Under the pieces are notes generated by a model. It saw only the letters and a program-made list of their open reading frames with translations. It had not been told where the DNA came from and searched no databases. Positions 44,948 through 54,964 of a stretch of 64,000 nt of DNA are shown in pieces. The position numbers were made by a program, and so were the translations under genes. Positions within the stretch are counted from its first letter, which is position 1, and each line of letters opens with the position of its first letter. The stretch spans positions 40,320 to 104,319 of the forward strand of contig NZ_BBDN01000009.1 in NCBI RefSeq assembly GCF_001316265.1, given 5' to 3'. The stretch is from Vulcanisaeta sp. JCM 16159. Lineage in GTDB: Archaea; Thermoproteota; Thermoprotei; Thermoproteales; Thermocladiaceae.

Positions 44948-45883
44948 TTGAAATTAAAATTTAAAAACTTATCAACTGATTTTGATCGTCACTACGTCGA
45001 TTACCAGTCCCTGAACTTAGGTATAACTTATTTAAATTCCATATTAGTACGTTATAATGTGGATATCCTAACAATTAAGGGATTCCTTAAGGAGAATATT
45101 GATAGGGTATATGGTGAACTTAGTACGTATGAGCCATTGCTCAGGATTACGGCTGATAAGGCCGTGATCATCGGTGATCTACACGGTGATGTGGATACAC
45201 TATTACGAATAATAAATAACTATTCACCGGATAAGTGGATTTACATAATGCTTGGGGACTACGTGGATAGGGGTGAGCATCAAATAGAGACGCTATACCT
45301 TGCGTTAAGGCTTTTTCTTGAGCATAAGGCCATATTATTGAGGGGTAATCATGAATCACCGTTGACGAATTACGAGTATGGTTTTTACACGGAATTACTA
45401 AGAAAGTTTGGGCATTATGATGGTGATTACGTATATGATAAGTTAAAGGAAGTATTTGCGCAAATGCCCATATCAGTTATCCTAAATGATAAGTACTTTC
45501 TAGTGCATGGGGGCTTGCCCATAAACAACATTAGCATTGATAGTATAGCTAAATTACCAAAACCCGACGAAATACCTAGCAATGAAATAACATTCCAATT
45601 GCTATGGAACGACCCATCAGATGAAGTTAAGTACTATGAACATAACGTTATTAGAGGACCAGGTACATACGTATTTGGGCCTGTATTAACGGAAAACTTT
45701 CTCAATAGCAGTGGGTTGAGGATTATTATTCGAGGCCACGAATACACACCACGGGGTTATAAGTGGAACCATGGGAATAAGGTCTTGACAATATTCACGT
45801 CTAGGGCCGGTCCTTATAGTGCAGCGGAGCCTCATGTAATACTGCTCGATGGTGAATCGCTCAATATCGTTGGTGTTTCGTAA
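44948..45883 (+). CDS. PPP-family serine/threonine phosphatase
   Basis: 311 residues with full PPP metal-site motifs: GDLHG (76-80), GDYVDRG (103-109), RGNHE (132-136), FLVHGGLP and RGHEYTPRGY, near the eukaryotic PP1/PP2A arrangement. About 70 extra N-terminal residues precede the core. Divergent from the unknown 312-residue gene with 11 bp between starts. Crenarchaeal PPP enzymes dephosphorylate Ser/Thr proteins. Confidence 0.85.
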   Translation: MKLKFKNLSTDFDRHYVDYQSLNLGITYLNSILVRYNVDILTIKGFLKENIDRVYGELSTYEPLLRITADKAVIIGDLHGDVDTLLRIINNYSPDKWIYIMLGDYVDRGEHQIETLYLALRLFLEHKAILLRGNHESPLTNYEYGFYTELLRKFGHYDGDYVYDKLKEVFAQMPISVILNDKYFLVHGGLPINNISIDSIAKLPKPDEIPSNEITFQLLWNDPSDEVKYYEHNVIRGPGTYVFGPVLTENFLNSSGLRIIIRGHEYTPRGYKWNHGNKVLTIFTSRAGPYSAAEPHVILLDGESLNIVGVS

Positions 45884-45907
45884 TACCTTATGCAATTATG
45901 AAATGAA

Positions 45908-45966
45908 CCACTCAGTCTGGGGCTTGGCTCAGTCATGAGTCCTAATCAGAGGTGTTCATCACATGC
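45908..45966 (-). ncRNA. candidate C/D box small RNA
   Basis: On the minus strand a perfect C box GTGATGA (45956-45962) is followed 16 nt later by a weak CTCA/TGACTGA D'/C' pair. A 13-nt guide-like GCCAAGCCCCAGA then leads to a D box CTGA (45912-45915). Total about 55 nt, the usual size. D' and C' are degenerate. Confidence 0.4.
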
Positions 45967-46046
45967 CTACACTAGTGAGGTGGTTTAAATATATTGAACC
46001 AGAATGATTTATAAAGGGGTTCTCGCACAGCATCACTTGTAAGGCG

Positions 46047-46384
46047 GTTACTACGTCCGAGTCCGAAAGACCGAGAAGGAGAAACTTTCAAAGAGGTAGG
46101 GGTAGAGGTCCACGGGGTCCTAAGCCAGTAAATGTTGGTGATGTAATAGAGGTAAGCATAGTGGAGACGTCTAAGAGAGGTGACGGTATAGCCAGGGTGA
46201 AGGGTTTCGTGATCTTTGTGCCAATACAAAGCCAGGGGATAAGGTTAAGGTTAAGATAACGAGGGTTGGTAGGTCATACGCTGTAGCTGAGGTTACACAG
46301 GGAGGAACCGAGTCTTCGCAGGAATCGCCAGAGGGCACTGAGGAAATGGGAACTGAAGGGTTTGAAGAAGAATCTGAGGAATAA
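46047..46384 (+). CDS. TRAM-domain RNA-binding protein (frameshift)
   Basis: TSESERPRRRNFQRGRGRGPRGPKPV is an RG-rich tail. The TRAM fold follows: GDVIEVSIVETSKRGDGIARVKGFVIFVP; a shift near 46230 gives NTKPGDKVKVKITRVGRSYAVAEV, then an acidic C-terminus. About 112 residues. TRAM proteins bind RNA and act as chaperones in archaea. The true start is uncertain: no ATG is in frame, and the TATA box TTTATAAAG (about 46008) predicts a start near 46037-46047. The tail runs opposite to the 3' end of the reductase gene. Confidence 0.65.
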
Positions 46385-47560
46385 CGGGGCTTTATCCTCT
46401 ATTAATAATCTAAAAATCATCCGTGCAGTATTTTTTTCGAGCATTAATCGAGGTCCCTTCAATATTGAGAATTTAATGATGGAAATTGGCATTTGATGGT
46501 ACCAAGTACCTCCCTTCATTACCTTCTTTATCAAATTCCTGGTACTGGCCACAGAGAATGCGCTCAAGCCGAGCCTTCCCATAACTAAATGATCAATCCC
46601 ATAGGTGCCTAGTGATAAGTAATATGCCAATGACAAGTTTTTAATTAATGGCCTAATGGTCCTTAGGTAATTATTTGCGAACTCGGTTGGGTTGCTTGAA
46701 TGCTTTAATGCCAATGCAGCCAAGGCGCCACTATACATGGCGTAGAAAATACCCTCCCCCGTGATTGGATCTGCAAACCCACCAGCATCACCAACTAGGA
46801 CTATGCGCTTAGAGGTTATTCTTTCGCGGGGTTTAATCGGTATAGGATGACCACGTATTTCCCCTTCCCGTAATCCAGCATCATGTACATACCTAATTAA
46901 TTGAGTCCTATAGTTATCCCAATGTATCGAACCAATACCAATATCATATTCACCACCACTCCTCGGAAATATCCATGAGTAGCCCCACTTAATTCTCGTC
47001 ATATCTATTACACATATATTATCAAAGTAATTCCCATGTGCTATGGTCATAAATGCCATTGCTGCATTTCTCCTTATGTCATTGCCAAGGTACTTGGCAA
47101 TTATGGAATTGGCACCGTCAGCCGCTATTACGTATCTACCGATATACGTGTTATCCATGCCAATGACATTTACATGGTCTCCATTAGTACGAACATTAAC
47201 CACCCTATCTACGATATAGTCAGTACCCAGCTCCAGGGCATTGGATAGTAGGTAATTATCAAATTCGTCTCTAGAAACCACGGTTATTATTGGGTCATTG
47301 TCTGTAAGGATGAAAGAACCTGCACTATTAATAACAACGACTCTGCGGCACTCATCCCTAACTACACCATTTAAGTCAAGGCCAAGGCTCCTTAGTAATA
47401 AAATAGACTTTTGGGTTAATCCTCCACCGCAGGGTTTAAACCTTGGAAAGCGAAATCTATCAATAATAAGTACCTTAAATCCAAGTTTTGAAGCCACGTA
47501 GGCTGCAATAGATCCTGCCGGTCCGGCACCGACTATTATTGCATCATACATAATATCCAT
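46274..47560 (-). CDS. geranylgeranyl reductase-family flavoprotein
   Basis: FAD-dependent reductase that saturates isoprenoid chains of archaeal lipids. MYDAIIVGAGPAGSIAAYVASKLG, CGGGLTQKS (PxxYxWxFP-like WIFPRSGG later), VLVGDAGGFADPITGEGIFYAMYSG. The open frame runs 428 residues to 46274, but an A7 run near 46432 suggests the true end at 46417 (about 381 residues), which would avoid the overlap with the TRAM gene. Confidence 0.8.
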   Translation of the reverse strand: MDIMYDAIIVGAGPAGSIAAYVASKLGFKVLIIDRFRFPRFKPCGGGLTQKSILLLRSLGLDLNGVVRDECRRVVVINSAGSFILTDNDPIITVVSRDEFDNYLLSNALELGTDYIVDRVVNVRTNGDHVNVIGMDNTYIGRYVIAADGANSIIAKYLGNDIRRNAAMAFMTIAHGNYFDNICVIDMTRIKWGYSWIFPRSGGEYDIGIGSIHWDNYRTQLIRYVHDAGLREGEIRGHPIPIKPRERITSKRIVLVGDAGGFADPITGEGIFYAMYSGALAALALKHSSNPTEFANNYLRTIRPLIKNLSLAYYLSLGTYGIDHLVMGRLGLSAFSVASTRNLIKKVMKGGTWYHQMPISIIKFSILKGPRLMLEKNTARMIFRLLIEDKAPLFLRFFFKPFSSHFLSALWRFLRRLGSSLCNLSYSV

Positions 47561-47594
47561 GCTCTACCGTAATGCTCCTGCATCCCCTTATTAT

Positions 47595-49168
47595 CTATTG
47601 CTTAACTAATGCTTTTTGTGGTATGGTAAATCTAAGGCTATACATCATTATTAACATTATGCTTAGCACATATATTGTTGTTAGTAATTGCTTATAGAGG
47701 ATGAGGACTACCATAGCTATTACCAAAATTAAAATGGCGAAAAGTTCATGTACTAAGTCTTTAAACGAACCTATGCGCATATGGTGAGGAGACGGTCCCT
47801 TTGGCGTTGGTATCCATTCCCATTCATCAGTTATCAATGATTCTATTGAGTAAACAAGCATTGGAAATGAAATAAGTATCATAAGTGAAATTGCCTTTGC
47901 CATGTTCGTTAGAAAATCCCAAGTTTTATAGCCCATTTTCTTAAAGAATAGCAGTAGGATTATGCCTAAAATCGCTGAGATTGAGGTGTTTAATATCTCG
48001 AGAAGAGTTATTGATATTGGTGGAATTAAAACACCTATTACTGATAATACTATTGTTATTAGTATTGATAAGGGAACAAAGGACGTACTTGGGATCTGCA
48101 ACATCCAGAGTATACTATCTATCTTTTCCCAAATCGTGACTTCCCTAGATGTTAGTATTAGTTTTAAATCATGCTTTAAGCTCCAAATGCCATTAAATAA
48201 CCATCTACTAAATTGCTTCTTAAATGCTAGGTATGTCTGTGGTACTTCACTGTAAACAATGGAATCTATTAATCCTATCCTATACCCCCTTGACCTTAAT
48301 TTGATAGTAAGGTTAAGGTCCTCGCCTGTGCATTCGCAGAATCCATCAACAAGGTCAAGGATCTTTCTCCAAATCACCAAGTTGTTGCTGGTTATTATTG
48401 GAAAACCATTGCCGAGAAATCTACCCCTTATGAAAACATCGCTATACAGGTCATACATGAATTTCAAAAGTCTTGAAACTGAATTATCAACTGTGTAATA
48501 ACCTCTCCACACCGCAGTAACTGCGTCATAGCCATTCAATAATGCGATCACGGCCTTTTGAAGATAATCACTGGGCATTATTGTATCCACGTCGAATACG
48601 GCGATTACATCGCCCTTGGCATGCTTAATACCGTAATTAAGGCACCGCCTTTATAGCCCTTATTAACTGTTCTGCGTATTACTTTAACATTTATACCTAG
48701 CCTACGTGACATGGGGATTATTATCTTCGTAAGGCTGTTTACGTAATACTCAGGGTCATCGCTTATGTATAAAACCTCAAATAATTCCCTAGGGTAGTTA
48801 AGCGATGCTATGGTCTGCAGACTTCTTTCTATGGTCATTATATTCTCATTTTTAATGGGTATTAGTATGGATACGAATGGTAATTTATGCGCCGGCACGG
48901 TATTGACTTTACCGCGTTCATTAACCCTATTGCCGTGTGCCCTCATATACATTAAATTTACTATACCATATTTAATCAGCATTGCTATCTGCATCATGCT
49001 TAACATGAGCATTGCAACCGTTACTGCATACGCTATTGATAGTATAACTAATGCCATTGGTGTTAGTGGCCTTGTTATGATCCCCCAGGGATATTGATTC
49101 ATTATGTATTGCTGAATTATCTGCTTCAATAGTAATTCCTTAAGCCCGGTATATTCACTATTGCTCAT
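47595..49168 (-). CDS. family 2 membrane glycosyltransferase (one frameshift)
   Basis: A processive-type GT2: N-terminal TM helices (LVILSIAYAVTVAMLMLSMMQI), FVSILIPIKNENIMTIERSL, YISDDPEYYV, KGYKGGALI. After a shift near 48620 come DVIAVFDVDT (DxD), CTGEDLNL (ED) and FKKQFSRWLFNG (QxxRW), and four or five C-terminal TM helices. About 520 residues. Likely makes an extracellular glycan or glycolipid; product unknown. Confidence 0.8.
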
Positions 49169-49198
49169 TACGTAATGCCAAGTATTAGTACATTCCTC

Positions 49199-49842
49199 TT
49201 AATATGCATTACTCCTACTCTCCGTAATTTCTTGTAATTTAGATAATGCGTGTTTATAATCCATGGAAAGCACGATTAAATCCGTATCGCCATACCTAGA
49301 GAGTAATCCTTTATCGAGTAAATCCCTAATGCTATCCTTGATATCTCTATTCATTAATAATGAATAGAGCGTGATTATTCTCTTGGCCTGTGCGGATACG
49401 TCAACGTTAATTAACTCATTATAGATATTAGATATTCTTTCAACGAGATTTACCAAGTCCTCAAGCTTAATATCGCCAACAACTCTTATTTTAGAGCCAT
49501 TTAGCTCGGCATTTATGCCTTAATGTGGAGAAGGTCGATTATCAAGTCAATGGGCATGGCGGCACTAAGCCTGGCTTTACTAAGTATTAGTGATATGTCG
49601 TATGTGCGGACGCCGAATTTACCTCTCATCAACTTAATATCATTATACGCACGCTTAATCTCCATGGAGTAAAGCTCAATTTCATGAGGTTCACCCTGCA
49701 TTGAAACCCAAACCCTAATGCCATTACCTACATCATACCGAATAAGCAGCTCCTTACTCTTGATCTTATTAGTAATTGCCTCTATGAACGTTAATGCTTC
49801 ATCCATACTATTGAATACAAACACGAATTTTCTGTGCACCAT
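49199..49842 (-). CDS. DUF2067 family protein (one frameshift)
   Basis: MVHRKFVFVFNSMDEALTFIEAI...SLILSKARLSAAMPIDLIIDLLHIK ends at 49513. A one-base shift continues GINAELNGSKIRVVGDIKLEDLVNLVERISNIYNEL to 49199. This two-part pattern (strand-rich N half, then a GY/GI-xAE-xGxxIxVxxxxEE segment and helical tail) fits the archaeal DUF2067 family. About 213 residues; function unknown. Confidence 0.65.
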
Positions 49843-49870
49843 TGATCATACTTATGATATAGACAATAGG

Positions 49871-51304
49871 TTATAAGGCTTTGGTATTGGGTAGTACCGA
49901 AACAGTCACATGATGAGGCATGCTATAGATCTTAGCTATCTCGCTCTCTATTTCGGTGGCCACATTATGTGCCTCAACAATGTTCATATTCTGCGGTAAA
50001 TACACAAGAATATGTATGGCGTTAACACCCTCGATATTGATAACGTTAATATCGCCGACATATCCACCATACTTAGAGCAAACGAGATCAGCAATTCTTC
50101 TCACATCATCCGTATTTATGATCTTCATGTCAGGCTCAAGGTGAACCCAAACCAAGGCGTTAGGTAATACCTGCCTTATGATATTCTTCACCTCATTTAT
50201 GGCTTTATCGGCATCGCTTAGTTTGGCATCGCCCCTTATGACCATGTGCATACTAACTATTGCACCGCTTTGTGATTTCATAATGTTCAATTCATGAATA
50301 TTAATAATTAACGGATCACTGACATTGGCGAGTGCCCTCTCTATCTTTTCACGGAGCTCGGGTTCCACGTGGACCATGACTATTGATGGGCCAACCTCAC
50401 GCCTTATCGCCGACTCCACATTATCAGCAATACTATGCGCCTCAGCGATGCCTAAATGATCAGAAACACCTATTGTAACCTCTATATGCGCTATTGAACC
50501 AATCCTCCTAGCTCTAATGTCCTTCACCGAAACGACGCCTTGCACGGACTTAGCTATGTTAGCGACCCTATTAGTAAGTTCCTCAGAGGATCTATCCATT
50601 AACTCATCTATTGAGGTCCTCATTATACGTGCACCAATTATTGAGAAGTAAATGACTATTACAAAGGCAACCAGGGCATCAAGGATCGTGCCCCACTCAT
50701 TAAATAAGCCGATTCTAAATCTCTCCATTAATAAGCCAATGATCATAAGGGCAACGACGGAAACCTCAATGGCAACATCGCTCAGGAAGTGGTAAGAATC
50801 AGCCTCAAGGGCCCTACTATTCCACTTAGTCGCTACCCTCCTTAATGTCCTCGATCTATTTGCATCAATGGCTATCGCTATTGCCATAACGACTATGGCA
50901 ATAACATCAGGACTAAACGGCGTCCTAGTTATTATACGCTCAGCACTTTCATAACCGATGAGTATGCCAGCCACGATTATGAATAAAGAGCCGAAAAGTC
51001 CGCCAATACTCTCAGCCTTACCATGGCCAAATGGGTGCTCCTTATCGGGAGGCTTAGAGCCTACATTAACGGCTATTAACGTTATTGTTGTTACGAAAAT
51101 ATCAAGGAATGTATGCATGGCCTCTGCAAGAACGGCGAGGGAATTCGTGAGTAGCCATGCGGTTATGTTCATAGCGGTTATTAGTACTGACGCTAGTAAT
51201 GAGAATAGGGCAACCCTCGTCTTCTCATTACTCATGTACGTGTAAAGGCCTCTCATGCCTACCTCATTATCCCGAGAATTGCTAATTAACCTATCTTTAG
51301 GCAT
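49871..51304 (-). CDS. cation diffusion facilitator metal exporter
   Basis: 477 residues. Six TM helices with LAEAMHTFLDIFVT and SYHFLSDVAIEV metal sites (HxxxD), HPFGHGKAES loop, then two tandem C-terminal cytoplasmic ferredoxin-like domains (VVSVKDIRARRIGSIAHIEVTIGV and YVGDINVINIEGVNAIHILVYL), longer than the usual single domain. Likely exports Zn, Mn or Fe. Divergent from a NicO-like transporter, with 95 bp between starts. Confidence 0.85.
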   Translation of the reverse strand: MPKDRLISNSRDNEVGMRGLYTYMSNEKTRVALFSLLASVLITAMNITAWLLTNSLAVLAEAMHTFLDIFVTTITLIAVNVGSKPPDKEHPFGHGKAESIGGLFGSLFIIVAGILIGYESAERIITRTPFSPDVIAIVVMAIAIAIDANRSRTLRRVATKWNSRALEADSYHFLSDVAIEVSVVALMIIGLLMERFRIGLFNEWGTILDALVAFVIVIYFSIIGARIMRTSIDELMDRSSEELTNRVANIAKSVQGVVSVKDIRARRIGSIAHIEVTIGVSDHLGIAEAHSIADNVESAIRREVGPSIVMVHVEPELREKIERALANVSDPLIINIHELNIMKSQSGAIVSMHMVIRGDAKLSDADKAINEVKNIIRQVLPNALVWVHLEPDMKIINTDDVRRIADLVCSKYGGYVGDINVINIEGVNAIHILVYLPQNMNIVEAHNVATEIESEIAKIYSMPHHVTVSVLPNTKAL

Positions 51305-51399
51305 GCTCTAAATCGATAACTGATCCGATATCAATTTATAAAACTAACTGCCGGAGTGCTGGAGAAGGGTTTATTAATCCCAACTTTAGGGTAACCCTA

Positions 51400-52422
51400 A
51401 TGATACCAAAAACAGGAATTGGGCTAATACAGTCGGCAAATCTAATATTGCTTGCACTGGCCATGGTGGTGCTTGGGCTTGGAATATTCAACATAAACTA
51501 CCTACTAAACCCGCCAAGCCAGTTACCCGTCATTGAAATACTGATAGTGTCCCTGTTTCTAGGGATGCTTCATGGGATAACACCTGATGAACACACATGG
51601 CCAATAACCTTCAGCTACGCAGTTGGTGAATACAGTACGAGGGGAGGCATGAAGGCAGGCTTCCTATTCTCACTAGGCTTCACGATACAGAGGGCCCTCT
51701 TAACAACGCTAGGTTATGTAGGGCTCGCCTACTTCTACATGAAGTATAACCTAGATGGCCCGGTTTACTTCGTAGTTGGTTTGGTAATGGCAATAGCGGG
51801 CTCATACATATTGAAGGGCAGGTACTTCCATCTACCAATTGACGTATTGCTTGGTGGGCGCCAGCATCACACTAATGAGGCCAGGAGAATACCGCTTCAT
51901 GAGGCTCACCCAAGGGAGGTACCGATAAAGATGACCATTATACATGGATTAATAGCGGGCTTCGGTTTTGGCGCCTACGCATCTATAATAACGTTTGTGC
52001 TTGCTCCACAGATGCCAAGCATTTGGTATGCGCCATTGCCTGGCTTAATGTTTGGTATAGGCACAATGATTATGCAGATAATACTTGGTGCAATATTTGG
52101 TGGTTTGCTAAGGGCTAAGAAGTTCACGGAGGAGGAGGTTAAGTACGTTGGTAGGAAGACAGCAGGAATAACGCTTTATTACGGAGGAATCGTGTTTGCC
52201 CTAGTTGGCTTATTAATAATCTTCCTGCCACAAATCGATGCCTGGGCAATAAGCACCGGGATACCAATACCAAACCTAGACGCAATAGACATAGGCTTCC
52301 TACTGGTGATCTCGGTGGTTGGTATAATTGGTCTATACGGTATAATAAGGTCGTATAAGGAGGCCGTTAAATTACATAGGCTAAACTCCTCAGCATTAAA
52401 TAAAAATATGAAATCTCAATAA
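51400..52422 (+). CDS. NicO/HoxN-like metal transport membrane protein
   Basis: 340 residues with about eight TM helices. SLFLGMLHGITPDEHTWPI carries an HX4DxH motif like the nickel/cobalt transporter HX4DH signature. A His-rich loop (GRQHHTNEARRIPLHEAH) follows and a second MTIIHGLIAGFGFGAYAS motif. Substrate inferred as Ni or Co. Divergent from the CDF exporter, so both may share metal-responsive control in 51305-51399. Confidence 0.65.
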   Translation: MIPKTGIGLIQSANLILLALAMVVLGLGIFNINYLLNPPSQLPVIEILIVSLFLGMLHGITPDEHTWPITFSYAVGEYSTRGGMKAGFLFSLGFTIQRALLTTLGYVGLAYFYMKYNLDGPVYFVVGLVMAIAGSYILKGRYFHLPIDVLLGGRQHHTNEARRIPLHEAHPREVPIKMTIIHGLIAGFGFGAYASIITFVLAPQMPSIWYAPLPGLMFGIGTMIMQIILGAIFGGLLRAKKFTEEEVKYVGRKTAGITLYYGGIVFALVGLLIIFLPQIDAWAISTGIPIPNLDAIDIGFLLVISVVGIIGLYGIIRSYKEAVKLHRLNSSALNKNMKSQ

Positions 52423-52458
52423 ATTTAGTATTTAATCTAATGAGCATTATTTAGTAAT

Positions 52459-53022
52459 TTAGGATTTTGTTTCTGTCTTTATTAGTGCTAGGGCTTGAAC
52501 AACTCTTCTTACAAGTTCTAGGTCCGCCTTAACCCTGGTATATACATCTTCAGGTACTTCACCCTTAGCCTTACTATCCTCAAGTTCCTTAATCATGTTA
52601 TCGACTTGGTCGGTGGTTAGCGATGTTACATCCATTGACCTGAACCAGTGTTCCTTAATGCCCTTATCAATTTCATCAATTTTAGACTTAGCTTCATCAT
52701 ACATATTAGTTAGCTTTGTTAATGTATCTGTTAATTCAGTCGATAACTTTGAGTACTCCTCTTCATCAACAAGTCCAAGTTCCTTCTTAACCTTAAGCAT
52801 GTCAAGTTCTTCGCGTATTGAATCAATACTAGCCTTGAGTTCATTTACCCTAAGTGCTAATAATATGTTATCGGCGTCCCAATTTCTCTTAACATTACTA
52901 ACCGCAGTCTTGTAATCAGACCACATACTATTCAAACGCTTTACCTGTTCTGTATAACTGTCATACGTCTTATTAATCTGCCTTAACAGCTCCTCATAGA
53001 TCCTCAGCATCTCCTCGCTCAT
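52459..53022 (-). CDS. coiled-coil protein
   Basis: 187 residues, almost entirely coiled coil: EELLRQINKTYDSYTEQVKRL..., KASIDSIREELDMLKVKKELGLVDEEEYSKLSTEL. The KKELGLVDEEEY hairpin is similar to KNMGLINNDAY in the upstream neighbour, and its second half repeats the pattern KAKGEVPEDVY. Overlaps the upstream gene by 4 bp; likely an interacting pair. Confidence 0.6.
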   Translation of the reverse strand: MSEEMLRIYEELLRQINKTYDSYTEQVKRLNSMWSDYKTAVSNVKRNWDADNILLALRVNELKASIDSIREELDMLKVKKELGLVDEEEYSKLSTELTDTLTKLTNMYDEAKSKIDEIDKGIKEHWFRSMDVTSLTTDQVDNMIKELEDSKAKGEVPEDVYTRVKADLELVRRVVQALALIKTETKS

Positions 53023-53801
53023 GATATCACCCCCTCAATCTCGGCCTTCAGCTTCTCATAAACCTCCTTACTGATCTTACCATCCCTATACATCTCCTCA
53101 AGCTTAGCCAGCGAGAGCTTGAGCTTACTGACCTCGGGCGTTACCGTAGTCATCAAAAGTCTCTTGTAGTGCTGTGTTATTGTTGTCTCAACATCTTGAT
53201 ACCTAGAGTTTAGCTCCTTAAGCTTATCACTAATCTTATCAAGCTTCTTCTGAATACTGTCCCTAAGCTTATTATAGGCATCATTGTTAATAAGGCCCAT
53301 GTTCTTCCTGAGTTCAATTTCCTTAAGATCCTCACTATACTTATTACGAATTCTCTCAAGAATAATAATGTATCTCTTTAGCCTAGCCTTCTCCAACTCC
53401 CAGCTCTGTCTGGTTGCTTGCACGGAGTTTTCATAATCCTTCCACTTATCATTAAGTGCCTTAGCATTGCCCTCGAACTTTGATATTATTGTCTCGCTAT
53501 TCCTAATTAACTCGTCCTCAGCGTCACCCGTGGTCTCAACACGTGTAGTGGTCACTGTAACTGGAGCTGTAACTACCTGTTGCGTTTGTTGTTGGGCTTG
53601 CTGTAATGGTTGAACGGTTTGTGATGGTTTGACCTCAGCCTTTGCTTGCGCACCTTTTGTCTTCATGTACTGTACGTATATTGGGCACTCAAAATAATCG
53701 CCAAAGCAATACCACTGGAATGGATTAATTGGGCGTTGTGCATAAGTACACACATAACCACTTGCGGTCCTTTCAAGCCCTGGACAAACAGCCCTGGACA
53801 T
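53019..53801 (-). CDS. Cys-rich/coiled-coil protein
   Basis: 260 residues. The N-terminal module has CPGLE, YVCTYAQRP and WYCFGDYFECPIYVQY (five Cys), a small metal- or disulfide-stabilised domain. A Gln/Ala/Val linker and a long coiled coil follow (LEKARLKRYIIILERIRNKYSEDLKEIELRK, SKLKLSLAKLEEMYRDGKISKEVYEKLKAEI). The helix-hairpin repeat (DGKISKEVYEKL) is shared with the downstream partner. Related in design to 54554-54891. Function unknown. Confidence 0.6.
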   Translation of the reverse strand: MSRAVCPGLERTASGYVCTYAQRPINPFQWYCFGDYFECPIYVQYMKTKGAQAKAEVKPSQTVQPLQQAQQQTQQVVTAPVTVTTTRVETTGDAEDELIRNSETIISKFEGNAKALNDKWKDYENSVQATRQSWELEKARLKRYIIILERIRNKYSEDLKEIELRKNMGLINNDAYNKLRDSIQKKLDKISDKLKELNSRYQDVETTITQHYKRLLMTTVTPEVSKLKLSLAKLEEMYRDGKISKEVYEKLKAEIEGVIS

Positions 53802-53865
53802 TATTGGTAATTCATATACTTTATTGTTTTATATATGTTGCGTTCATTGATTTATTGATTAATGA

Positions 53866-54547
53866 TCACGATACTAACGAATTCAAGTAGTCCTGAGGTA
53901 CCCCAAGGTCTACATAATCGCCATCTGATAGGAATACCATGACTCTTAGGCCCATTTTTTTGCAAATTCTCAATGTACTTATTCATATCGAGTCTTTCTT
54001 TGTTCAATCTCTTAATTAATGAACCCTTCATAACATACATACCAACAACTATTGGTAAGGTAATTGTGGGTTTCTCAAGCCAACCCCTGAACTCACCACC
54101 GGGACCCACATCAAGTACCCCATACCTAGCGGTTATCTTGTACCTAATCGAGATTATTGTGACATCCGCGTTACTCGACCTGTGATACTCAAAGGCCTTT
54201 GCCAGGGATATACTGGTTATTACATCACCATTTATTACAATAACATCATCATTATCATCAACCAAATCCTGCACATACCATAACTGCCCAGCAGTACCCA
54301 GTAATTGATCGGCAACGACAAACTTGACACCAATCAACGTATCCTTCAATAATGAAAGTACTCTATCGGCCATGTATGCAGTTACTATGATTATATCATC
54401 ATAATCCAAACCCTGTGATCTGACCCAATTTATTATGCGTTCTATTATTAAACCACTACGGAGCGGTAAATATGGCTTAGGAACAAAGTAAGTAAGGGGC
54501 CTAAGTCTCTCGCCTAATCCGGCCGTCAATATTACTATTCTAATCAT
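53866..54547 (-). CDS. sugar-nucleotide nucleotidyltransferase (one frameshift)
   Basis: NTP-transferase fold: VILTAGLGERLRPLTYFVPKPYLPL (pyrophosphorylase signature), VVADQLLGTAGQLWYVQDL, VINGDVITSISL, GWLEKP. An A7 run near 53960 shifts the frame; repair gives MGLRVMVFLSDGDYVDLGVPQDYLNSLVS and a stop at 53866. About 226 residues, similar to glucose-1-phosphate thymidylyltransferase or mannose-1-phosphate guanylyltransferase cores lacking the C-terminal beta-helix. Confidence 0.75.
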
Positions 54548-54553
54548 TGGGAT

Positions 54554-54891
54554 CTACATGTAGTCCTTAAGCCCAAGCTTCTTTAAATGCCTATTGATCA
54601 CCGAGGCCTGCTGATCGAGCTTCTTAGCCTCCTCAACAATATCCCTCTCCTTAGCCTCCATATTCCTAAGATCAAGTAGCACCTACCGTCAGGAGCCATT
54701 ACGTGTGCCTCACAGACGGCGTACTGGCATTTATAGCCAATGCAGGACCCACCGAATAACGTGCATTGGGTGGTGACCTTATTACCCTGCCTAACGACCT
54801 TCAATGCCTTCTTGGCGCACCTGAAGTACTGGAAATTGCACCAAGTACCGTCACAATACTTAACCTTAACCTGGACATTAACCTTAGACAC
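54554..54891 (-). CDS. Cys-rich small protein with C-terminal helix (one frameshift)
   Basis: GTG 54891: VNVQVKVKYCDGTWCNFQYFRCAKKALKV, TQCTLFGGSCIGYKCQYAVCEAH, so eight or more cysteines in a compact module. A shift near 54680 continues LLDLRNMEAKERDIVEEAKKLDQQASVINRHLKKLGLKDYM to a TAG at 54554. About 112 residues. It may bind metal or an Fe-S cluster. It lies between the nucleotidyltransferase and PfkB genes. Confidence 0.6.
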
Positions 54892-54964
54892 GGTAATCCC
54901 CTAACCCTAATACTCAGTAGTTTCCTTACATATATAAGTTTTTTTCCATTACTAAACTAGCTGA

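Noticed and set aside
45972..46229. 85-residue minus-strand open frame
   Set aside because: Antisense to the TRAM-domain gene, which shows clear family sequence on the plus strand.
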